DNA from: Burhinus oedicnemus
Taxonomy: Eukaryota; Chordata; Aves; Charadriiformes; Burhinidae
Reading direction: 5' to 3'
DNA length: 64,000 bases
NCBI GenBank assembly: GCA_008921705.1
Contig: VFFE01007080.1
Span: 738,493 to 802,492, forward strand
The notes under the pieces are model-generated. The model made no database searches. It had not been told where the DNA came from and was given only the letters and a program-made list of their open reading frames with translations. Positions 32,920-64,000 of the stretch are shown in pieces. The stretch's first letter is position 1, and each line of letters opens with the position of its first letter. The position numbers were made by a program, and so were the translations under genes.

Positions 32920-35900
32920 GGCTGATTTAATAATTTCTTCAAAGAGGAACTTAGCAAGTGCTGATGCATTCAGAATTGCTCTTTTCAATATTAAAATCTT
33001 TTGCAAATATTATTCCAGAAGCACATACACTGAAACTGGCATTTTGCAAAACCCATTGATAAGCAGTTGCCATCTTTTAGCTCAATCCATGATAATGAGC
33101 AACAAACTAAAAAAGATTTTGTCAGTGTAAGACTGACACAGAAGTTTGTCTAATTTTGATTTTTAATAGTATCTGGAAAGTTCTTACAGCAAAATTACGA
33201 TTTTAGAGAAGGTTCATTTCTGCCCAAAATCAAAACCATTGTATTTTCTAAGGAAAATATATCAACATATTTTACTTTTCATACTTACTAAATTATATCA
33301 AGATGAATTTGAAAGGTGTCTGCTTGTATGTTTTTTTTTTAATTTAGTTTATCAGAATATTTGTGGCACCAGCTTTAATTTGTATATAACATCACTGTCT
33401 TGAACAGTTTATATTTTGAATAGAACGATCATTTATTTATGACAATACTCTGTCGTCCCATTGAACTAGACAGGGCAGTTTGGGGTGTACAGTGCTAACT
33501 GCTGAAATTTGACACTTGGGCTCTTGGAAGTTAATTTGGTGTGAATAGGTGAACACCTGGGTGCCTACATCAGTAAAACAACTGTTTGCAAAAGATTTTT
33601 AATTTTGCATGGCTTTAATTAAAAATTGAAGGAGGTAATCTCATTTAGAAAGTTTCGTTACTGAGCTACTTCTGAGTGGTACAAAGACAATGAAAACATT
33701 TCTCTGCAAAGGCTTGTGCACCTCTCAAAGGATGCTTTGATGTCATAATCTTTGAGTTCACCTTCTAAAAATAAGCATAATGGATCTCAGTCTTTTACAT
33801 TAGGACTTTTCACATGGTATAAAATACAGAAAAGTTAAGTAAGCTCTTTATAGCCACTTCAAGGCCCATTGCATGATTAGGATAGTGGAAATTAATTCTG
33901 AAATCACTCCCAGTGTTCTTGAAGAGGTTATCTCAACTTTTCTCTCATTTAATGGCTGTTGGATCCTATCCTTCCTTCCAGACATTCCAATTAATGTTGA
34001 CCTTTCCCTAAACAAGTCTTTTAGCAAGTTTTATCTAGAGAATTTTCTTCAAGGTTTTCTGTCAATGACTGACTCTGTTCAAATGATTTCTATCATCTGT
34101 TTTATAAGTGTCATAACGGCATAAAAGCAGTGCTCTTGTACCTCACTCATGCTTTTGCTCATAACACTCTCTGCGATCATCTAAACTCTTCAAAATAAGG
34201 CTTCTCCAGCAGAGGATATTTCATCAAGGCCATGTTAGCAGAATCCCATGTGCTCTCAGTGTCTATCATCTTAGCCTGTGCTCTGCCTTACGTTCTTCAA
34301 CAGAGAAAAATTGTCTTTTCGCAGGGGCAAAAGAGCGAGATGGGTAGAGTACACCTGCAAGGTTGGGCTTTTTTAATTAGTTGTCCAGTTGAAACATAAA
34401 AGAGAGAGTGAGTAAGAGTCGATCTGGGAAAATAACTCGAGCATAAAATGAACTCTGTTACTGGAAGGGTCCAGCAGAGTGTTTCACGAATGCTGTAGGT
34501 GTGAGGCCGTGATAAACTAATCCTTGCGTTGTTGCTGATCCCGGGAGCAGTTACTTTATTTCTAGAAGCTCATACCAGGCTGAAGCAAAAGCCTGCTGAG
34601 TTTGGAAGAGATTGAAATCTGCTATCACGAGCTGCTTTTGAACCGTATCAGGAAAAGGGAGACCAACTTAAGTGTCGAGCAAGCTGCAGCTTGGTGCCAA
34701 CCTCATGACCTAGAGTAGATGACCTGTATTGCCATACTCTTTGCCTTTAACTCTGACTCTCTGGAAGTGCTACTCAGAAATTTCAAGTGAAATAAAAAGT
34801 TCGAAAGACCATAACTTTGCTTTACTGAACTGGTACTAATCCAAAAATTGCATTATATAGTCTGTCCTTTTTGTAAATACTGATTGAAGAATGATGGTAA
34901 TGTATTTAGTTTTGGTTACCATATATGCTATCTACTTTAGATATAACTCTTTCATTTTAAAAGTAGTTTGAAGTAGTAAAGGGCTTACATATACATTAGA
35001 TTGTTTTAAAGTGTGTTGTGTCTAATACCTTTGAAGTTTTTAGTAAAAAATACATGATAATCGATTATCATTGTAACCAAAGTTTATTATATCAGATTTT
35101 TGGTAAGAAACCCAAAACTTAGATTTTACATTTGGTTCATTTCCTTTCTGATAGCTGGTCCAGATAGAAAAATATTTGAAGTCTTGTAGGAGCTTGGAGA
35201 AATTTAGTATCAAAAACCTGAGTCTTGGTCCCGAGTTAGCTAAGAACTTGTGTCTGAGAACCATCAGAATTAGCAGTTACTTAACACCACCTTTATGTCT
35301 TGGACTTTTGCTGTCCAGGGTGGTGGTCAGAAAGCCACAAACTCCCCTGGAGGGTGGCACAGGGGAGCCCAAGCAAGGTGCAAGAACCCTGGACCCTCTG
35401 AACCAACAAACGCTGCGAAGTTGCCTTGGTGTGTCAGTCTGCTGTGCCTCTGCCGAAACGGTCTTTGCAGACTGTGTCGCATTGTAGGTGAGAAATACAG
35501 GACAAATAGTTGTGATAGGAGAGTCTTCTTTTTGCTTTCTTAGCAGCGTAAAGCAGAGTATAGAAATAAATGTTTTCTGTTTGCAATCTTTACGCTATAA
35601 GCTGTACCCACAAAATACCTGTTTAGTGTCGCCCAGGTTCTCTGGACCCTTTCTGCCATCAGTGTAAGAGGTGGCAATCTCGGAAAGATCATCTGCCCAG
35701 TCCTGGGGCAGGATGAATTGCTGCAGCAGGAATCTCTTCATTTCCATTAGAAAGAGAGGAAACCTGAATCACTATCCTAATAAACTAATGTTTAATTGTC
35801 TAAATTTAGGTGAGAAGAACCTGAGACAGAATTAGCACAACTGTACAGAGTTATTCCTACAGGAGAAATTTTTGAGTACTTGCTTTCTTTTATTATTTTT

Positions 35901-38580
35901 TTAATAACTTACTTGCGTAGTTTTTTGACTCTTGATATTTGTTAAAACGGTCTAAAAAGTAAGTGGAAATATTTAATCTTTATTAAATGGTGCTATTTGC
36001 TCAAGAAAGCTTTTATGAAATCCAGGTTAGTTAATGCAGACTATTAACAGCTCTTTATTATGTTTAATATTGCCTGGTAGGAGTTGTTATAGTGCTCTAT
36101 GAAAAAATTACACTTTGTTGTGGTTTTTGGCAAAATTTCTGCTATCTAGAAACTTACCAAATTGATCAGTTAAAATACGTTTAAAGAAAGTTTCATTGTG
36201 GGGAGGATGCCTGTGTAAGGTAAGCTTCACCTCCACCGTCTATTTGCCGGCAGAAGAATCCAGCAGGCGCGGGTCAGTGTTTTGTGGTGCCTCGCTGTGA
36301 TAGTTGTTCATGTCCTTGAAGGCGTTTTGTGCAGACGGTCTTGTTTGTTCATGTAACAGGGCAGTTCTCGAGCGCTCCATGAAACAATCACAGCAGCTTT
36401 GCTGCGAGCTGTGATCACACAGTACTAGTGTTTTTTCTGCCTGTTTTTACAGGTGTTGAGGCATTTCATTCTGAAGAGCCTTGGATACTTGTAATAATAT
36501 CTGCAAAGAAGGTGGAACATCCAACTAAGCCGCCTATTGTAAGAGCCACTTCTTCATAGGAAAAGAAAAAGTAGAAGCCAACCAGGGCAACAGCTACAGA
36601 TGGGACTGGAATTGTAGCCACCTCAAAGAGAGAACTACCAGTTTTTATAAGAACAGGAAAGCAGAAAACCATAGAACCATACAGGAATGTGGAAGAAAAG
36701 TGGAACAGGCCAAAAGCAAGCCTGAGTTAGGAAAGTACTTTGAAGAATAAAGTAGAGCACGTGATTGCTTTTCTCTCTTTAAGGACAGAAATACTGAAAT
36801 AGAGAGAACTGAATATCCATACAGGCTCTCCAGTTTTCACCACCAATTGTTGTTGTTGGCACCGAACTCTTACAAGAAGGGAAAAGACTTGCAGTACCTA
36901 ATGGTAGATGAGATGATTCACCAGTGTGGGCCTATTAACATATAAACCATTCTGTGAAGGAGGGCTGATAATCCCTGCTGTGTTTATCAACAAGCAGAAG
37001 GTGCTACATTTGTAAATTTTCCTGATTTGAATGCAAAGCCATCTTGTAGGCTTCTTATTTGAGGACAGATCATAATGAAAAGCAGACGACTTGGGTTTTG
37101 TACATGTTTCACTTTCTTTAAAGATTAATTTACAGAGGGTTGGGGGTTTTTCCTCCTATTAGGAACATAATTAGTAGCAAGCAGTTACTGACATGGTTAA
37201 TTATCCTCTTGGGGGAGACATTGAGTAGAGGCATCTTTCCGAGGTTATAGTGCCTCCACCCCAGATTGTTACTGTCATTGCTTCTTACTTGTATTGTATG
37301 GACTGGCTTTCCCATAAAAGACGTGGTGATGGCTCTCTCTTAATGAGCTACTCAGCTTCTGAGTTAAACGGAATTAAGGGGATTCCGTGCTTTGCAGAGC
37401 ATAATCTTCTAAATAGCTATACTTTTGAAAGCTTTGGCCAAAAGTATACGCTTGTGATCTGGGAAATGCTGTCTTTCTTGTGGGATGCTAAAATATGTAG
37501 CTGAACTTCAGTATTTGGTTTGGAGTAATTACTTGCAGAGTGTCACAGCAGAAACATACATTGTTATGATACGGACCCTGCTCTGATTTTGATGATTTTT
37601 ACATCCGTGTAACTTCAGTTTAGTTTTTCTGAGTTCGGCTGTGAGAAATAGGAATTATCTTTATTTCAGCTCATTTACAGATTTAGTGTAACCAAACTCC
37701 TAGCGTCAACAGTCGTTTGTAGTGTCTTAACCTGCAGCAGGAAAGTTCAGCGCGTAGCCAGGGGTGAGGTTTTGAGGGGAGAAGATATTTGTTTTTAAAA
37801 GAAAGCCTTTGTTGTGGATGTCTTGGTTTATTTGCTTGATACATGTTTTGTGTCTGTGTGCGTTTCCCAATTTGCAAAGCCCACACGTCCAGCAGACTTC
37901 AGATCAGCACATCAGACTCTGGTCTTTGCAAAATCCATTGCAAGGTGAAGCCTTCCTGTGTGGAGCTGCTTCCTTCTCAAATCCATGTTTGTGGGCAGAT
38001 GGGAGAAGGGCTTGGATGCCCCTCTGTTTTTTGTAGTTATAGAGTAAAACCACCAATCGTGCAGAAGAAGTAAGGCACGCTGTAACTTTCTGTGTGTTTG
38101 ACAGACTCATCCACTTGGCCCCATATAGGTTGGTAACAGCTTGTGTGTGCGTGTTTGGTGCATATGGATAAGGTCGACGGGGACTTTGTTTGGAATTGGC
38201 CTGTGAATATTCAGAAAACTCAGGAATGTCAGAAAAACCTGGGGATAGAAAGGGGCGATACACTTACGTGCTGAACTCCTCCCTGTGATTTCTGGCGAAT
38301 CATTCGGGATTCTAAAAAAGCACAAACGAAATGGCAGCAGCATGTGCCTAAATCTTCTTTCCTGAAACTTAAAAATCGAAGATGCGCAAGTAAGTGAGAT
38401 GCAAAGTAAAACCGTGTTTCTTGAACAGGAAGATGAAGAGCCACAAGAAACTGAAAAATGCCTGCCTTTGTCTTTTTACGTGTATAGATGATTGTTTGGG
38501 ATATGCCTTTAAAAATAGCCATCATAGTATCCATTTAATGAGCCTTAGACTAGAATAGTGATTAAAAAGAGTCTTTTGAA
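32920..38580. other. Intergenic, upstream of ZMYM4
   Basis: AT-rich with scattered moderately GC-rich islands (35.29-35.49 kb; 36.2-36.4 kb). Two patches with unusual open frames, at 35.3 and 36.5 kb, are reported as findings. No gene could be established. Confidence 0.5.
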
Positions 38581-38599
38581 GTCCTGAGCATGGCTTAGC

Positions 38600-39085
38600 T
38601 GCCCTCAAGGACACACCTCGCAGTATCTGCTCTCCCTCTCCCCGCACTCGAACCCGTTCTCACCTCCGAAGAGCGACGCGGGGCTCCCCGCCAGCGAACC
38701 ACAGGGGTTCCCGGGGTGGGCGGCTGTCCGTCCGGCGCAGCTGTCCGTCCAGCGCGGCTGTCCGGCACGGAGCCGGGGCGGCTAGGGGGCTCTGCAGGCC
38801 CGGCACCATGCGCCGAGCTCTATGGCTCGCCTGACCCCGCCGGATTCTCTTCCTGCCGCAGCCGTTCTTTTCCTGTAGCAGGTATCTGCAGCAGGCTGGC
38901 TCTTTGTTACCCTCTGCTCTTCCCTCCCTAGGTGCTCCGAAGGTACGAATCGCTAGGTCTGTCGGTGTTTGGGTGGAAAGCAGCTCCGGGAGAGACCCGC
39001 TGCTTAATTCTGCTGGTGCGGCGGAGTTTTCCCGTAGCAGAGGTGCAGCGCGGCTGGCTGCCGGCCTGGCATCCCTTCCAGGGAT
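38600..39085. promoter_or_regulatory. Second CpG island, 4 kb upstream of ZMYM4 exon 2
   Basis: A 0.5-kb CpG-rich block in AT-rich surroundings. It includes a 17-bp tandem repeat and a potential plus-strand donor GTAGCAG/GTATCT near 38880. It could be the main or an alternative ZMYM4 promoter. A transcript starting here without the usual first coding exon could initiate at the ATG in exon 3 (43688). Confidence 0.45.
38721..38767 (+). repeat. 17-bp GC-rich tandem repeat
   Basis: Two full and one partial copy of a unit resembling CGGCTGTCCGTCCGGCG, with single-base differences, inside the CpG island. Confidence 0.8.
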
Positions 39086-39089
39086 GTCA

Positions 39090-42000
39090 TGTGTAAAAGG
39101 TCAGGGGATGCTTCCTGAGCTCACCGCACCCGGTTCAAGAATAGCAATTACAATTTAAATGACTTCTTTTTTTTTTTTTTTAAAACGGTGTCTTCCTTAT
39201 CAGTTTAACGAATTCTGAAGTGGGGGGTTACGCTGTGTATACAGGGACAAGGGAACTGTACAGACGAGAGATCGAGAATCATCTCTGACTGTTTTTAATT
39301 GCAGTTTTCTTAACATCTGCTTCCTTTCCACAGTTTGCTTATGGATGCGGTAAAACCTAGGATCAAATTTCGAAAGACTTGCTAGAAAGATATGTGCCTG
39401 TGTATGTAAAATTGTTACATTGTTTTGTATATTTTTTTAAAAGGAATTATCTATTTTGCATACAAAACAAGGTTGTAGTCATAGACAGCTTTTTCTCTTT
39501 ATGTTGCACAAAAAGAATCTATTAATTGTTTGATTTATGGAATCTATGGCAACTTTGAATGCCATTGAAGTATTGAACAGGTTTTTAGTTATTTGAAATT
39601 AGTACGTTATATTAAAGTGTAAACAATGTCCTTCTGTCGCCCGCTCCAAGCAAAGACAGGTTAGTGCTGAGGATGTAACACTGTTTCCCTAGAATCTAAT
39701 ATACAATTATAAAAAAAAAAGCGACATACCTAGTGGAATATTTTTTTAATAAAAGCAGTAGTTTTTATGTAAAGTGTAGTTAATTTGAAGCAAAACACAT
39801 TCCTCACAGGAATACCTAATTGTTTTGTCACCATTTCTGTATTCTTGTTTCATTTATTTTTTTATTACAACCTGAGGAGGCAGCGCATTGCTTTGTGTAC
39901 AATGCTAGCTAATGAGAGAGTCACTGAGAAAGGTACATCCTAAAACATTTAATTTTTCTAATATCAAACTTAAACTGTTCTGTCTTAAACTCTTAGGAAA
40001 TGCTCACTGCTTAAAAGCATTAAATATCATTAAGTTATTCTCTGGCAAAGTATTAGCCACAGTGATTGCATGAAGGTGTTTTAAAATACGATGTTCTTGA
40101 GTTTTGTTTTACAATGGCAAGTGCGTTTTGAGGACTGTGTTGAGGAGTTGAAGCCTAGAGTATTTTAATAGAAAACTTCGGGTTCCTGATACTTTCCATT
40201 GCGTAGTTATCTAGGACTTCACCTGTGATACTGAGGTGCCTCTTCTGAGATCTGTCAAAAATGGCCCATAGGCAATGCCATCTGATGAATCAGTTTCATG
40301 TTTGCCTCTAGAGTACTTTTGTTCTAATTGCCAAATCTTAAAAAATCTGAGCAGAAGAAATAAATGGAATTAAGAGTGATGACAACTAATCAAAGGAGGA
40401 GGTATGAGGACTGGCGAGAGAGGGAATTGCCTTGCAGAAATATAATAGAATAATATAGAAATAGTACGTTGGGCGTTATTACTTACGTTTCTGTGTAATA
40501 CAAGACCGTAATCCAGTGAAAGCCAACTTATATGACTGATTAAAGTAATATGTATATGTAAAGTGGTATGATTTATGTAACTATTGCTATACAAAATTTC
40601 CTCGTGAGATGGCATTAAACAAGACTATAATAGGATTCAGGAAGGGAATAGATGTGTATATAATTGAGAGAATACCCCATACTAATTGAGGAAAAAAGTA
40701 TATGAGCCCTCATTTCAGGACATAGTCCAGTTGTAGACTGTTGTGGAATGAGTAGTTTATTGTAGAGAGAGAGATACACGTATTTATGTGTACGTAGGTA
40801 CATAGGTATCCACACACACGAGCATACAACCACTTCCCCTAGTTTCCTCTCTTTGGATTTACACCATGCGGCAGTTCTGATGCTGTTCACCATCAGAAAC
40901 TAGATGGTGGCTTAGATAAGACCGCGAGTATTATCAGATGCTGAAGTTCCTGTTCTTTAAATATTTCCAGTGGAAGCTTTTGAGCATAGGACACAGGTCT
41001 TCCTTTGTATCCTAAAGCCTTTTAAAGGCAGAAAATATTCAAGATGATCTCTTATTTTGATTAGCCTCACAAAAGAAAGAGAAAAGAAACAAAATAGGGT
41101 TTGTTTTTCCTAGGATGACCTTGTTTTGGGGAAGTGTCTTGGTTTCCTTCCAGGTAGATTGTAAATGTTTTCCAACCTGTCCAAAATATTTATGGTAGTC
41201 CCTAATGTGCTCTTGCAGGTGGCCCCTCGTGCTGACTTGCACGTTGCCATTTCTTTGAATGAAACAGTTAGAGAGGTCCAGACTGCAGAATGTCTTTTTT
41301 ACCTAATAACAGCCTTTCTGGTTTTACCACTTATTATTAAAAGATTTGTTATCACCAGAGGAGGAGGAATACCTAGGGTCTGGATGTATAAGGTAACCAG
41401 GAATGTGGCAGAACCTAGAATACTTTCCCACAGGCACTCCGGATCTCAAGAGAGTCAAAGAACTGCTTTGATATAAACCTACTTTGAGAATTGATTTAAT
41501 GCTTCATCTCAACTGAAGACTTCTCTCACCCTACCAGCAAATTGTCTGAGACTTTTTTGGAGAAGAAAGAGTATTACTGACAGGAACCAAGAAAAGGATC
41601 AAGGAAGGTCAGCGTAGAGAAAAGGACCTAGGCTATCATTTTTGCCTCCCAAGGCTTTGTACTCTGATATTATCATCAAATGGCAACAAATGCCTTTCTC
41701 TCTTCTTCTATAAAAACAGTACGCTACCACTCTTCTTGTCCTCAGCATCTGATATTGGCACTAAGTATATCCAGTATTTATGGGGATTAATTTTACACTA
41801 GTGTAAACTTAGTTGACTACAACTGGACTTCTAGATCAACATTAAACTTGTCTCTCTGGAGACACTCCTAGGATCATTATAACAGTAACAGAACCCAGGG
41901 CTTGCAAACCTTCCTGGAATGTGTTTCCTTACTGTTTTTTCCTCTAGATAATGACAATGAGTAGACTTGCATCAGCCTTGTGGAAGAGTGTAACTTTTTT

Positions 42001-43207
42001 TTTTTTCTTTTTTTCTTTTGGTTCTGTATTTCACTTTTGCAACCTCAACTATCTGCTCAGAGGAGCTGGAAAGTTTTGGTGCGGTATCAAATTGTCGTGA
42101 TATTCACGATGCTGGACAGGTCCTCACTATTCCCTGTGCCTGTCATTAAGCTGAAGGAGCTAGCTTGTCTTTGTAGCCCTGCAAGTGAAATTGGAAAGAG
42201 ACTGATGGACTCCTTGCCGTCAGAGGAATCCTGTGACAATATGTTGTCATCCTTTCCCGGAGCTGGCCGCTACCAAACTGATAGTTCACCATCACAGCGC
42301 TGTGGAATATCCGATTTATCAACTAAATGACTTGAGTTAAATGAAATTAGAGATCATCCCTTTGCTATCAAATCCTATTACTTTCCTTAAGTTGGCTTAG
42401 GAATTGAAGTGCGAGCAGGATCTACCAGAAAAGAAAGTATAGAGCTGGAGACGTAGAGAAAGGAGAGATGACTTAAATGAATTGCTGTTGTCTTTTAGGC
42501 AGAAAGGAAGGATGCTAGTGAGCTGGACATTCTGAAGAAAACTTTAATTATGCTGAGTACGCATACTTCTCCAAGACAGCATTTAATCATGCCGTCAACT
42601 TTAATGTCTGTCAGAGAATGTTTAATGTATACGGATGTTTTGTACAGCACTCAGAGTCATCATCTGGTGCTTCTTTGGTTACGCTCGTACTGATGCTCGT
42701 TGTCTCATTACTATTAGGAAGTTAAGCACTTGCACTGTTCCTGGAAAGGGAACATTCCCTGTTAGAGAGATGAAAACTTTGGATCTGTGCAGCCTACGTC
42801 AGTGGAAGCTGTATGTGCTTCTATTTTTCCATTTATAATGTTCAGAAGAAATGAAGGCTTGTAGAGTGTCAAAGAGGGCAGACTCTATGATCTTGACCTT
42901 GTACAAGTTTCTCATGTCAAAGAGAAAATTTTGACATTCCCTCCCCTCCTTCCTCCACCTTCTCTGGGAAGCAACAATAATTCTAAATTTTCATGGTGTG
43001 CTTTTTCTATGTACTTCTGAACTTATTAGAGTAAATGTGACTTCTCAGTAATGTTACAGCCTTAGTTCATAGAACTTTGCTTGGGGCAAGAAAGGAAGGA
43101 GGAGGAACTATGATCTTTCTTGGTTGTTTTTTTTTTTGATTGGATACTTTTTAGAAAAGTACATGGCAGCTAACCAAGATAATGATATAGTGCTTTCCTT
43201 TTTACAG
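39090..43207. other. Region between CpG island and ZMYM4 exon 2
   Basis: AT-rich sequence with T-runs (39169-39181, 41996-42020, 43126-43137). Probably ZMYM4 intron 1 if the promoter lies upstream. Open frames of 103 and 116 codons at 41.2 and 42.0 kb look like chance. Confidence 0.5.
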
Positions 43208-63944
<20,737 letters not shown>

Positions 63945-64000
63945 GTAAGAAAGTACTTCTGGAACACAATTTCCTTAATTTGAAGCAGTAGCATTATGTG

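Noticed and set aside
32421..32930. 73- and 82-codon open frames
   Set aside because: They lie inside the solo LTR, which does not code for protein.
41980..42330. 116-codon open frame upstream of ZMYM4
   Set aside because: Starts in a T-run giving a Phe string; the rest resembles nothing and has no exon signals.

Overview
The window is nuclear DNA from a vertebrate, almost certainly a bird of the Neoaves group. The evidence is compact spliced genes with CpG-island promoters, a CR1-like fragment at about 31.5 kb, and a solo LTR at 32.4-32.9 kb of a family I recognise as widespread in neoavian genomes. There is no operon structure and no prokaryotic feature.

Two protein-coding genes could be rebuilt exon by exon, and they point away from each other. 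SFPQ is on the minus strand: 10 coding exons, 18136 down to 10745, 648 codons plus stop, complete. ZMYM4 is on the plus strand: 22 consecutive in-frame coding exons, 43208 to 63944, 1164 codons. Its first coding exon is not found and its C-terminal exons lie beyond the right edge. Human chromosome 1p34.3 has the same SFPQ/ZMYM4 neighbourhood, which supports both calls.

Layout. 1-1.3 kb is GC-rich with no gene I recognise. 2.4-10.7 kb lies downstream of the SFPQ stop, is AT-rich, and holds several candidate minus-strand non-coding exons ending in a polyadenylation signal, as if SFPQ had a long alternative 3' end. 10.7-18.1 kb is SFPQ. 17.2-18.7 kb is its CpG-island promoter, with a CCAAT-box cluster and YY1-type motifs. 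18.7-43.2 kb is mainly intergenic. It contains a TTTCCC hexamer array (21.9 kb), a CpG island broken by a 20-N assembly gap (29.6-30.5 kb), the CR1-like fragment, the solo LTR, and a second smaller CpG island (38.6-39.1 kb). One of these islands probably holds the ZMYM4 promoter. 43.2-64 kb is ZMYM4.

Both products are nuclear. SFPQ is an RNA- and DNA-binding paraspeckle/splicing protein of the DBHS family (two RRMs, NOPS, coiled coil). ZMYM4 is a MYM-type zinc-finger protein; ten finger-like units are visible here. Nothing suggests they form one pathway; they are syntenic neighbours. The most interesting unexplained signals are the SFPQ downstream exon chain, the missing ZMYM4 first exon beside the assembly gap, and the inverted YY1-type motifs in SFPQ intron 1.
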